64,000 nt of DNA from Odontesthes bonariensis. Its lineage: Eukaryota; Chordata; Actinopteri; Atheriniformes; Atherinopsidae. The position numbers and the translations under genes are program-made. Position 1 is the stretch's first letter. Each line of letters opens with the position of its first letter. Below the pieces are notes generated by a model. The model made no database searches. It was not told the origin of the DNA and saw only the letters and a list, made by a program, of their open reading frames with translations. Location: positions 25,413,209 to 25,477,208 of the forward strand of contig NC_134510.1 of NCBI RefSeq assembly GCF_027942865.1. Direction: 5' to 3'. Shown here in pieces: positions 52,801 to 64,000 of the stretch.

Positions 52801-55800
52801 CCCCCTCATCCTCCCTGCTGTCTGAACAGTGAAGGTTTCTCAGGCCCAGCTCATTCTGGTCTAGACCGGCCCTCTCTTCACATTTCTCAGGCTCCTCAGC
52901 TTCCTTCTCGTTCCACGGACATGTCACACCGCTCACTTTGTCATCAAAACCCTCCCCATCAGCTTTTGGCCGGGTTTCATCTCTATGGGAGCCGTCACCG
53001 TCTCGAATGTCACATATTTCGGATAATCTGGACTCTACGTTGTCACTTTGAGATGGTGTAACATATTCCTCTGTTTCAGTTCCGTATTTCGGGGACCTCA
53101 GGGGAGTGAGATCGTTATCTGTGTCTTTAACGTTTGTATAATCTTCACCACTTGGTCTAAACATGTAATCCTTTGACTGGCTGTCAGATAAGGACTTGAT
53201 CAAACTACCTGTCTCAGCAGAGCTCTTGGAATGGATATTTAAGACTTCAGAGTCTTGGTATTTGCTATCAGTTATCTTAGAAATGATGCCATCTGTGTAG
53301 TGTCTGTCTATCACATACCCACTGTTGTGTGAGAGCCCTTTCAGTGGCTCATCATCTAATTTGGAAAACAACTTATCAATTAAGTCAACACAGCCCTTAA
53401 CTTCTTGATCGCTGTACAGCAGTACTGAACTTTTACTCTCGTTGTGAAAAATACCCGAATCCTCTCGCTGTACAGAATTCAGCCCTTTGTTTAGAATATC
53501 TTTGTCATTGCCTAAATGAGAGATGTCATTTTCAGGAGTATTTTCATTCATTACATCCTTCTTTTCACAAATTTCAATAGTCCTCTCTTCTCCAGTTTCT
53601 GTTTTGTTATCTGACACATAGAAACTATTTCTTAATGGGCTCTTTTCTCCTGTCTCTCCCTCTTCTTCGGTTTTCTCCTCTATCCCGGTCAGTATCCCCC
53701 GTTCACCCCCTCGGCTGCTACTCGGCCTTGAGGCAATAAGTCCTTCGCTACTCCTCCTGCTCAACCCGTCGCCCTCCCAGTCGCTGTCTGAGAAATAGGC
53801 AGAGTCTCGGTGCGGCGTTTCATTTCCCAGAGCCCGCCACCCGCTGCTTCCCACTCCTCCTCCTCCTGCCCATGAGTCACTAGGTGTGAGGCAGTCGGCT
53901 GAGCTGGAAGTCATAGGTGACAGGACTGAGTCAGTAGGAGTGACGAGTGACGCATCAGAAGATGGGTCCCACTCTGGAGTGGTCGGAGTTGCTGCAGGAA
54001 TGGGTTCATCTCGGGTGGTGTGACAGTGTTTTTCTTGATTACTGTCGATGGGTTGAGAGGAATTTTCTCCATTTGTGTCTGCAAAGCTTTTATCAGCGCG
54101 AGAGCTCCCATTTTGAGAGCCCTTCAAATCATCTGTTTTCTCAGGGTAATACGCCGTCTTATTGGAGTTTCCCTCTACTTGAACTCCTCTCTCGGGGCTA
54201 CAGGCCTGTAGGTCTTTCATTATTTCACCATTCCCTATAACAGCGGCCTTCTCAGATTCGTTTGTAATGAGTGATTTGTTCTCACGCAGTATCACAGTGT
54301 TGGACTCTGTACCACTCTCAGTGGATTCAGAGGTTGAGAGCTCTGACAATTCAGTTTGCTCTCCTCTGGCAGGTAAGGCAGGGCCATCTGAATACTCTTC
54401 TTCTTTCTGAGACTCGAGAGTTTGGTTGTGTAGTAAACCATTTTTGGGCATGATTTCTGAAAACACAAACTCACCAGATTGGCAGTGAGAAGCATTGTTT
54501 TCTGTGCTGTCTGGTTTAAGCGGTTGTTTATTTGATCCTATGTGAAGAATTGGGATCTCAGGCCTGATGGAAACCTTAATCTCACTTTTCTTAGCTCGCT
54601 TGGTAACTTGGGCATAGATTGCTTCGGTTTGTGTGTCCTCTTTGCCTTTGCTGGATGCTCGTATGGAGCTCTCTGACTGGAATCTGATGGTCTGGGTGGA
54701 ATTTGGATCAATGCATATGGACTCATATTCAGGGGACAGAGGAGTAGGGGAGTTAGATGGATCTGGTTCCTTCTTGTTTGCGGCAGCATTTTGTCTTGAC
54801 ATGATTTCAGTCAGAAAGGTCTCTGCGGATTGGATCTCCTTCAGGAACTCCTCTCTGGTCATTTCAGTCTTCCGTGGCTCATTCTCAGTCAAATGTGTTT
54901 CAGATTCTCGCTTTTCGGCGGTGATCTCAGACACCAGAGAGCGGGATCTCCGTATACCTTTTGTGTAGGCTTCCTCAGCCTCTGTGTATGAGGGAAGACC
55001 AGGAGCGCCGTAGGGCCGCAACCTAGATCCTGCAGGATAGAGGTATTTTACAGGATCGCTTTCTGACCCGCCCTCCATATCCGAGTCCATCCTCGCTGTG
55101 TCGATCTCTGTGAGAAAAAGATCCCCCTGGAATGACTCCTTATCGACTGTACTGTCCTCCTCAGCTCCTGTCCTGATGTGTTTCTCTTGTCCCCATGAGT
55201 GTCCTGCTGAGCCCAGCTCTGTGATCAGCGACTGGGAACGGCGCATCCCTTTCCTAGGGAGCACAAAGTTCCCCCATCTCTCTCCATCTTTGTTCTTCTC
55301 CTTTTCCCTGTCCCACGAAGCCTCTGACTTTGCTTCAGTTGACTCTGTCACACTTGATATCTCTGTCAGAAACAGATGCATAGGGGATTTCTTGGCTGCA
55401 ACAACACATTCTGCGTGAAGTTCAGCATCTTCCTTCCAAATGGCGGGCAGAATAGTGTCGAGGCGTGACTGAGTCCTTTTCATTCCCCTGGAGAAGAGCT
55501 CTGCAGTGGCTGGGTCGGCGTCCTCAGATAGGCTGGAGTGAGTGACAGTCACCCTGCTGCTGTGTATCTCAGGAGACATGAAAGGAGAGTCGTCCTCGTC
55601 AGAGTACGTGGGACTAGATGATGACTGCCTGTCAAACTGGGGGTCTGTGGGCTGAGGGCGGGGTAAATTTCGATAAATAGGGCGCAAAGGGTTTTCTCTA
55701 CGAATAGGAGAATCAAAGTCTTTTGCACGGGAATGAGAGGTCTCCTTGGAGCTGTGCAGTGACGCCGCAATCCTGGTGTCACTCTGTCTGTCAGACATGT

Positions 55801-58800
55801 CACAGGATAGCTGGTCTCTGTTGGATCTCTGAATCTGTGGTTTACTATATCTCGAGTAAGCATCAGCTGTGTTATAGCTGGGGATACTTCGCTGTGGTTT
55901 AGAATGGGGAGGGAGAGGGGGAGGATGTTGAGGATAAATTGGATGTCTTGATGGGGGAATGGAGGGGGACAGGGATGGAGAGGGGGGCAGAGTCTGTCGG
56001 GGCCGATGGAGAGCCAGATGGTCGAAAGTAGAAGATGGGCAGGAGCTCAGGTGATGGGGGTCTGTCTCAATTTTTCCACCAAGGGTGTAGTGAGGCAGTC
56101 CCCTATATCCGAGTGGAGGGGCAGGGAGGGGGCGCGAGTGAAGGTGGTTAGCTGAAGACATGGACATAGAGCGAGGCTTTGGAGGGAGGAGTGGAGCCTG
56201 AGAAGATTTTTTATCTGCCTCACTGCTCCTTTTCTTCTCTACTTCATCGTCGTCACCTAAATCCACCACTGAAAAGTCAGTCACTCTGCTTGAAGTGTCT
56301 CTGAACTCAGCCACGCCCGTGTTGGGCACCTGGAGTTGAACCTCGCTTGATCGGACCGTCTGGAGGGTCTTATCAGAAGAACAATAGGGGACTCGCTCTT
56401 TTCCCAGCAATCCACTGCGAAACTCCACAAGCTCCACGTCTCCGGGGCAAACTGAGTTAGAGCGGGAAGTGAAATGTGACTTTGCTTTAAGAGTTGGCGA
56501 ATGGTCTTGGGGTGTGTGCTCCTCTAGTCTGATGTAGTACTCGCTGGCAAGTGAGGGGCTGCGGGCGCTTATCACAGGCACCACAGTGGGGGTGTCCAAA
56601 GACTGTCTGTGGTTATTATTTACAGTTGGGATTGGCTGAGGAGGAGGAAGAGGTTTGTACCCTCGTCTGGCATGGGCCTTCTCCCAGAAATACTCAAAGT
56701 TCAAGCCTTTGCTAGTTTCCGTAACTGTCAGGATGTCATCCAGTTCAGATGAGGATGGAGTGATACAGTTCCCCACTGGGTCCAGTAGGGGGTAGGAGTG
56801 GTCTCTGCCTTCCCTGCCGTACTCTCTGTCCCTATGCCGCTCGTTTGCTGCAGCCTGAAAGGCAGGTGGACGGAGTAGGTCCCAGCGTCGTTCAAAGGAC
56901 TCTTCGCTCTCCCCTCTCCTTCCTCTGCCCTCCTCATACTCTTCATCCTCCTCATCTTCTTCACCAACACTTCCCCTTGCCATCCCTCGCTCAGCAGCCA
57001 GGAGAGAGGAGAGAAGGAGGAATATTTCAGCTACAGAGGGGCGCTGCGATGGTGGTAGCCAACAGGACTGCATGATCTCATACCTGCAGACAAGGAAAAA
57101 AAAAGGACATAAGTCTAGAGAGACAGTTTTTTATTACTTTTCATCCAAAATAATTAGAATTTCTCAACAGGTCAGTTAGTAGTTGAGTACTGACCAGTAA
57201 TCTGCATGGGAGAGTTTGAGTCTGGGCTGGGCCAGCGTGATCTGTCGCTCCCTAATGACAAAGGTCAGCACCTCTTCATCACTCAGGTGTCTGTGGGGCT
57301 GAGAACCAAATTCAAACAGCTCCCATATCACCACCCCCAAGGACCTGAAAAAAAAGAGTGAATATTATGGGAGAACAACCTCCACACGCTTCTGTAATGA
57401 TTTCAAAGAGATATCCTGTGTAAACAGAGTCTGACATAATTAGTGGAAATGAGCTAAGAGTTGTTTAATCCCATTTCCTAGACTTGGGATGCTGTATACA
57501 AAAAAGTAGGCATTCATTTTAATTTGATGACAACAATATTTAAAAAATAAACCCCCAGTGAACACCTCACAATAAATTAGATATATTGTCAACATTTCAG
57601 CAATGAGACTGTCCCCTGAGTCTGTCAGAAACAAAGATGATGATTAAATGACTAACATGTTAGCACATAACATAACGGTATAAAAAGTTCAAGAGAATCC
57701 TTGGGGCCCTCAGGCAGAACTGCATTAAAAAGGAAATGTAGCAGAAATCACTGCATGGATTCGGGAACACTTCAGAATTCATTGCCTGTGAAAACAGTTC
57801 ACCATATTGCAACATCCCCACTGCAGCAATAGCTTTAAAACATACCACACGTTGCTGGTCTTGGTTTGGTCAGTAACAATCAGAGATCCTCTGTACTCCT
57901 CCAGCAGCTCAGGAGCAATCCAGCGCAGTGGGATCCAAAGCTTGTCTGGAGTTAGGTAATAGTCCTCCTTCATAAAGACATACAACAGTCGTTGTGGACT
58001 AGATATAATTTAGGGTTAGGTTTAATTTTTCAGAGGAATGCGAGCCTAGTTCAACGCACCTTGTAATGGTTGTGTGAGAGACCATAGTCACCTATCCTGA
58101 CAGTGAGGTCTGAGGTCAGAAGACAGTTTCTTAAAGCCAGATCACTGCGGAGAAAACACAGAAAAAACCTCTATCAGATATCCTCAGATTTATGAGAAAA
58201 TAAGAGGCTTGTTTGAAGATCTGACTGACAACAGGAGAAGTGAAACTGGTGACCGACCTGTGGATGTAGTTGCTTTCATGTAGATGCAGAAGACCCGAGG
58301 TGATCTCAAAAGCCATTCTCTGAAGAGTCAAGAGGTCCCTGGTTGGCAGGTCGGGAGTCATCCCATCTAACTTACGCTGGGCTCGCAGATACCTCTTCAG
58401 GTCACCCTAAGTTGTTCATAACAACAATAAAGCAAAAAGTTAACTCTGTGCACAAGCAGAGGATGAGCTCATTTCAGAATGTGTTCAGAATGTTTTATGC
58501 CCTTCTCCTAAAACAGAGCTCAAAGCACAATCAGCATAAGCAGAGTATATTTATGACTTCTACAGTAGATACATCCGTTTGTAGGTGTTTTCCATCACAG
58601 AGCATCAGAATTGGAAATTGGAAATGAGCTGGCAGCTGTTGTCTTAGATATTTGTGTAGCGGGAAGGACGAGATAATAAAATGAGGACTGGATGAAAAGA
58701 TGGAAAACATGAGCAAGGAAAGGACAATGTGAGACTTTATCAGACAGGGCAGAAGCTGTTGTCTGGCTTCTCTCGCTGTGCTGCTCAAATTGATCTGCTT

Positions 58801-59403
58801 GTGCCTTTGTTTGGCTCGAGAGTCAACTCCCATAGCTTTCTTAATCATTCATAGATTGCACCAGCTGAGAGAAGGAGAATACACTGACCAAAACATCTAT
58901 AATTCCAGTGAATAATGCAGAACTTCTCTCATCAAATTGTATCAAAAGATTGTGTATTGATGCATGGCAATAAACAGACTCTCTCAGTAATATAAGGACT
59001 CTGATCATTCATATGAGAATTTTAAGAGTTGCGTGACTACAGAACTAAAAACAAAAGACTTTCATGGTATTTCAGTCAACTATGAGGCTCCTTTTATTAT
59101 AGTTCTTTATCATTTTATTATAATTAACTATCTGGACTATCTGGCTTTATCCAAGGTCGAAAATCATACTCACCAGTTGACAGAACTCCATAACCAGGAG
59201 GAACGGGATGTTCTCACTGCATTTCCCCAAACACTGAAGGATGTTGGGATGCTTAAGGCTCCTGGACAAAGAACCAAAGACCAGACATAACAAAGTTACC
59301 CAGATACAGTTGGACTGGTGATAGCGGTGGTACTTTTCTTTTCATCCAGAGACAAGAGCAGAGATCAAGAACAGACAGCCATGTCCTTGGATGTATCAGG
59401 ATA

Positions 59404-59447
<44 letters not shown>

Positions 59448-61964
59448 ATTAAAGACAGAGGAAGATGGGCAAAATGCTACTCAAATTCGCAGCCTACTAT
59501 ACACTTTGTTTGGCTTTCACTGTCAATAAGAACTAGTTTTATTACCATCTACTGGGAGTGACATCACCAATCTGAATGCTGCTGTGACAGCAAACAGATT
59601 TAATATTTATAACTGCTTAATTTTGGCTGATATGATCAATCATTAGAGTGACGGTACGACCATTTTTAAAGAAAAGATGATGCAAATTTCTCCCAAAAAT
59701 CTAAAGAGAAATTCATGAATGACATTTTTATTCTGTTTTTGCTTTAAAGATATCTGTTCTGCATGCCAATAACCTCTCCAACCATATTATAGTGTGTTAA
59801 GAAACTTTTTCTGAACTGTTTATCCACTTTTTTACAAATTAAACAGTGGGCTATTGTGGGTAAGCCTTGAGTCAGTCCCTTGAATCCTCTTCTGTACTTG
59901 TGCTACATTTATCAAGATTCCATATATCACGGTTGCTGTTCGACAAAAGTTACTTTAAGGCCTTAAAATGGCAGCTGGAGCTTCAGAAGTTTCTCACACC
60001 TGTATGGCTCAGATTCAGCCAGGAACTTCCTTTGCTCCAGGGGGCTGGCGCTGACACGCAGCTCCTTAACCACAGCCTGATAGGAGCTGGAGTCGCACAG
60101 CACCTCAGCCAGGATCACCTAGAAGAGACCGATGGACAAAAACTTGAAAGAATGCCCAGGAGAGGGAGACTTGCAGTAAAATAACTGTTTTGAGGATTTG
60201 TGATCCGATCAGTGGCCAGCAGTAAACATACATGAGCAGAGCATGTTACGAGAAGAAAAACCAAAAACACGATGTTTGTCATGTTTGAAATTAAAACACA
60301 ATAACTACGACACATAAAAGTGAGTGTCTTACCTTTCCAAACCAGCCATTCCCTATCTCCTGAAGGTAGTTCAAAGTGTGTCTTTTGAAGTTCTTCGATT
60401 TGGACTCTGTAGAAAAGAGAAATAAAAAAAGGTCAGGGTCACAAAGACGTCAGCTGACATTCGTAACCATTATATTTCTTAGCACGAACAAAGATTTGCT
60501 TTGAAAACTGAAAAGCTAACAGTCACGGACAAGAAAAAAAATTAGGTCAGATTAAAAGTTAGCAACTGAAAAGGAAGTCTCCTACGCCACTGAAAAATCC
60601 ATCATCTGTGTACTTTATCCAAATTCCAACTCTGTTTGACTTCTCTTGCTCTGAATGTGCCACGTGAAACTATAATGATTTATAAATTTGTGTGAATTGA
60701 TTGATTATTCAAGCTGATATTTCAGGTACTGTCAAAAATTCTCTCCATCTGTGATGTAGAACCGCGCCGCTTTTGATGGACTTACGTGAATGTTATTGGG
60801 GTTTGGGACTGTTGATCAGACATAATTAAATAATGTTGGTGTTACATTGGCTTAAAGGAAACTGTGGATGTTTTCATGTTGTATTATTCTGTGATGAAAG
60901 TAATTGTTAGCTGCAGCCCTGTCACCACATCTCACCTATGGAAGTTCAACATTTTATGTCCATTTTAACTGATGTTACTTTAATAATTATTATCATCCTG
61001 CATGTTAGAGAGCAAAACATCCAAATCAAGAGACAGTTGACAATTCAGAGACATGTATTTCACCCTTGTGGGCTTGGCCTGCTCACACATAGCTTCCACT
61101 TCACTGAGGTGGAGTTGGGTGCCCAGTGCCACTGGTTTAGCACTCAGTTTGAGACCTTTTATGGATCCACATCAGTGATTCAGGCAAGAGAGCGTGAGGG
61201 AGTTCAGTGCATGCAGGACAGTGCCAAATCTTTGTTTTAGGGGCTTTTGCTCAAGTAAGAGTAGGACAACATAAGAGCTGCTTTACCTGCTCCATCCTGC
61301 AGGGCGGGGCAGTTGGGCCGGTTACTGACTGGCAAGGTGTAAACCTCAGGGAGGGAGGGACATGATGACAGGCTGTCCTCCTGAATGGGACTGGAGCCTG
61401 CAGAGCACTCCTCCCCATCTGCATTGTCAAACTCCTGCTTGGAGCCACAACAGGACAGAAAAATCACAATATCGGTATAATCACAAATATAAACGTTCAC
61501 TAAACAATGGATTTAGCAGGAACTTGTAAGCACAGATATTGAGAAAGCGTTCTGAATGAAAGATGTTATGTCTGCTACGTCAACAAAGACACAGTCAGAT
61601 CAAAAGATGAAGGCTTTGCTGGGATTAGAAGGAAAGGATTATTGACCATTTCCTACTCATGAAAGTTGGAATTATAGACTCCTGTGGACATTCTCGGAGC
61701 AAAACCTTGTGCAGTCTGTCAAGTCAGGCTTATATATATGAAAAGAAAATACAGTGGCATGCACAAAATGTGTAACATAACAAAGAAAGCAGAGAGAGGT
61801 GAATAAATCTCTTACATGTGGAAGACTTACATTGAACCCCACTCCTCCTTTCTTACAGCACAGGCAGGTGAGGAGCAGCAGAACAAAGGAGACAAGCCCC
61901 GAGCAAGATATGATGATGACGACGTAGGGTGGAGGAGAGAGAGATGCAGCCCTGGTCTGAGAAA
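46805..61964 (-). CDS. lmtk3: Lemur tail kinase 3, all but the signal-peptide exon
   Basis: Membrane-anchored, endosome- and synapse-associated protein kinase. Fifteen coding exons on the minus strand: 61831-61964, 61287-61434, 60333-60406, 60000-60118, 59174-59261, 58258-58406, 58060-58144, 57846-57967, 57195-57344, 50834-57083, 50584-50747, 49365-49498, 48055-48383, 47886-47970, 46805-46935; about 2,719 residues. Order: transmembrane segment ([28 protein letters not shown]); [16 protein letters not shown]; kinase domain with [12 protein letters not shown], lysine in [24 protein letters not shown] and [12 protein letters not shown]. Then [21 protein letters not shown] and [20 protein letters not shown]; a low-complexity acidic tail; [49 protein letters not shown]; final [33 protein letters not shown] and LSLALPPL favour LMTK3 over AATK or LMTK2. 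The tail is far longer than in human LMTK3 (about 1,460 residues). Exon 1 was not found and may lie beyond the right edge. Confidence 0.93.
47344..47368. repeat. (TG)n microsatellite in an lmtk3 intron
   Basis: About twelve TG units on the plus strand (CA on the transcribed strand), inside the last intron of lmtk3 and far from either splice site. Confidence 0.9.
54440..55500 (-). repeat. Degenerate repeated module within the giant lmtk3 exon
   Basis: On the coding strand two short motifs alternate. The first occurs as [10 protein letters not shown] (about 55480), [13 protein letters not shown] (about 55240) and [13 protein letters not shown] (about 54955). The second occurs as LFLTEISS (about 55370), LFLTEIDTA (about 55110), TFLTEIMS (about 54812) and FVFSEIMPK (about 54460). 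Spacing is about 80-115 residues. The sequences between the motifs are acidic and poorly alike. Confidence 0.6.
59406..59444. repeat. (TG)n microsatellite in an lmtk3 intron
   Basis: About nineteen TG units on the plus strand, between the kinase-domain exons at 59174-59261 and 60000-60118. Confidence 0.9.
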
Positions 61965-64000
61965 CTGGGGGGAGAAGAAGAACAAAAGTACAAGGGAAGG
62001 AAAGATTTAATTGGAAAAATTCAGGGTTTCTGTGCTTCAACAAGGGCACTTGAGTCAGTGAAGAGGAAAACAGAGATTTCACTGAATCACAGAAGTGTAA
62101 AATCTTGTTACACAGTTGTTGTGTTTAGAGGTAAACCATTGGAGCGTTTTCTTAGCTACAGGTTTGGGACATAGCGGAGAACCCCAATGGACAGTTTGTA
62201 TCAGGGATTTGGGGGGAAAAAAGGCAGGAAAAAAACTAATTTTAAGATAATAAAAAGCATAGTCTGAATCAGTAACAGAAAATAGAGACTAGAATTAAAG
62301 TTTGAAACTGGGAAGATATATCATTCCAGCAAGGAGAATAAGCAGGGGGAAAGGGGGAAGTATCAGATATGGCATTCCACTCATGAAACACAGTTAAGAA
62401 GCAGGGGGAGGGTGGCTGGAGTCGTACTTTAGGTAAAGAAGGAACGCTAAATGGGAAGGGATCGGAAACTGGAAAAGAATTATTCAAATCAGGAAGGTTT
62501 ACTAGTCAGGTGAAAGGGAAGGAATCGGGACATTTGATATTTGTACCTCAACGCAGTCGTTTGTGGGAAGTGAACCATCTGTAGAAAAGAAAAGGGGCAG
62601 GGCAGTGTGGTTAAATACCTATCAGGTATTCTTGGTAGATTTCATTTAAATTCTCTAGCCAGAATGTATAGCAGATGACAAGATAGAGGAACAGTGACAC
62701 CTTGAACCACTCAGACGGAGGCCAAGTCACGCTGAACATGGTGAGCAACTTGTATATTAAACACAAACATCAATTTCAAACCACATTTGGCAGAAAAAAA
62801 AAAGTCAACATGAGCTGGTTCGTTAATAGTGGGGGAAAAAAGAGACATATCACATACAGCAACTCTCATAATAGACTGAAAAATATATGATATGATATTT
62901 TTATTTATTCTTCTCTTTATTTACTTGCTGTAAAGCACTTTGGAACACCGTAAGGATTGTCTGTAAAGGGCTGTATAAATAAAGTACATTTACATTTACA
63001 TCTAATCCAAAAAAGGGTTAGATAAACACAGATTTATACCTGATACACCTGACAATGAGCTATCATTGTTTTACCAAGTCTGTCTTAACATATCCTGGTT
63101 TCACTGTCAGAGTCGCTCATTAAAATTAAACAATACTTTCTTTCACAAGGTCATGATACCATAAACACTGCATACATCAATTTTAAACTAGCCTATATTT
63201 AATAATTTAGCAACTTAAACTTCTTTTTCAGAAGATTCCCACCACTCTTTTTCTTTGGCTTTTTTTTTTTGTTTGTTTGTTTGTTTTTGAAGCCACCACA
63301 AACACATGGAAAGGCAGCCAGGGAAAAGGTAACTTCAGATGTGCCCGGAATACAAAAGCTGGTGCTTGTGCTGGTGAAATGGCTCAGTCTGGTGCTTCAA
63401 ACTAGCCCACCGGATTACAATAAATCAATCCAAAAAATTTGACCCAGCACACAAAAACTGGGAGAAATAACCGCTGAGCATATTTGCTGCTCGTGACACC
63501 TTCAAAGCAAGGGCAAAACCTGAAATCTCAAATGCGCCTCTGTCACTGTGCGGCCCCCCTAAACATGCACCGCCAACATAACTGGTGGATCCAATCTTGA
63601 CGCACAATTCCCGAGCAGTGCTATTCTTTCATCTTTCCCCAGACAGATGTCCAGACAGACACTGCATATAAATAGGAACGTAAGACGGGGCCTTTTCCAC
63701 CAGCCTCTGTGCCAGCAGCTCTCATCAAAACAATACACCACCATACAATGACTACACACATTACACAAACACAACACTTTGCCAGCTCTCGGAGGCAGAG
63801 GACATATTCAGACTGAGAAAAATAAAGACGCCAGAAGTGGTTAATGGGTTAAATGATCTCTGGTGTCAAGCGGGTGTTATTTTTAAACTAAATATTTCCA
63901 AATGACCCACGATTTTAGCCTGCTGTTCATACAGATCGTGTTGTTTTTAAATGCCATCGATGTAAGGCCCCGAGATCGCAACGCTGCCTTAATATTTTCA
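61965..64000. other. lmtk3 5' intron or upstream DNA at the right edge
   Basis: I searched the minus strand for a leader exon with a hydrophobic signal peptide, as in human LMTK3, and found none that is convincing. The only recognisable content is a retroposon-like 3' tail near 62925-63000 and a few A- and T-rich tracts. The exon at 61831-61964 starts in phase 1 (two leading bases), so an upstream coding exon must exist. Confidence 0.5.
62925..63001 (+). mobile_element. Retroposon 3' tail (LINE/SINE type)
   Basis: CTGTAAAGCACTTTGGAACA followed by AAAGGGCTGTATAAATAAAG and short ACATTT repeats is the usual ending of fish L2-like LINEs and the SINEs that borrow their tails. Only the tail is recognisable. 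Confidence 0.55.

Noticed and set aside
46805-61964. First assignment of the kinase as aatk (LMTK1), suggested by the neighbouring BAIAP2- and NPTX-type genes
   Set aside because: The [16 protein letters not shown] segment, EYYIRLEEH and [12 protein letters not shown] match human LMTK3 better than AATK, and the other neighbours are 19q13 genes.

Overview
The window is animal nuclear DNA and almost certainly comes from a ray-finned (teleost) fish. Vertebrate multi-exon genes with GT-AG introns are separated by short introns. The dispersed repeats have teleost character: Tc1/mariner fossils, a hAT non-autonomous element built on CTTAAGTAAAAGTA units, and L2/Rex1-like LINE 3' ends with TTTGA tails. 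I rebuilt the gene models by hand from reading frames, splice sites, intron phase and remembered family sequences; nothing was checked against a database.

Layout, left to right: (1) 1-2181, minus: 5' half of a neuronal pentraxin-type gene; its pentraxin domain lies left of the window. (2) 2182-9400: repeat-bearing intergenic DNA. (3) 9.4-20.9 kb, plus: complete BAIAP2/IRSp53-type I-BAR + SH3 + WH2-like gene. (4) 22.6-24.85 kb, minus: ndufa3 (complex I). (5) 24.9-30.3 kb, plus: tfpt (INO80 subunit), head-to-head with ndufa3. (6) 30.5-39.8 kb, plus: cnot3 (CCR4-NOT). (7) 40.0-45.3 kb, minus: prpf31 (U4/U6 snRNP), tail-to-tail with cnot3. (8) 45.5 kb to beyond 62 kb, minus: lmtk3, a lemur-tail kinase with one 6.25-kb coding exon; its signal-peptide exon was not found.

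The gene combination is the most informative feature. NDUFA3, TFPT, PRPF31, CNOT3 and LMTK3 are all human 19q13 genes. Human NPTX/BAIAP2-family/LMTK-family genes co-occur at 17q25 (NPTX1, BAIAP2, AATK) and 7q21-22 (NPTX2, BAIAP2L1, LMTK2), with NPTXR and BAIAP2L2 at 22q13. Here a pentraxin and a BAIAP2-type gene sit beside LMTK3 and 19q13 genes. The simplest reading is that the window preserves the fourth whole-genome-duplication copy of this neighbourhood, whose pentraxin and I-BAR members were lost from the human 19q13 copy.

The genes do not form one pathway. The pentraxin, I-BAR protein and LMTK3 are neuronal or membrane-signalling genes; ndufa3, tfpt, cnot3 and prpf31 are housekeeping genes. 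Several housekeeping genes have a short non-coding first exon, and two (tfpt, prpf31) start translation exactly at the 3' splice site of exon 2.
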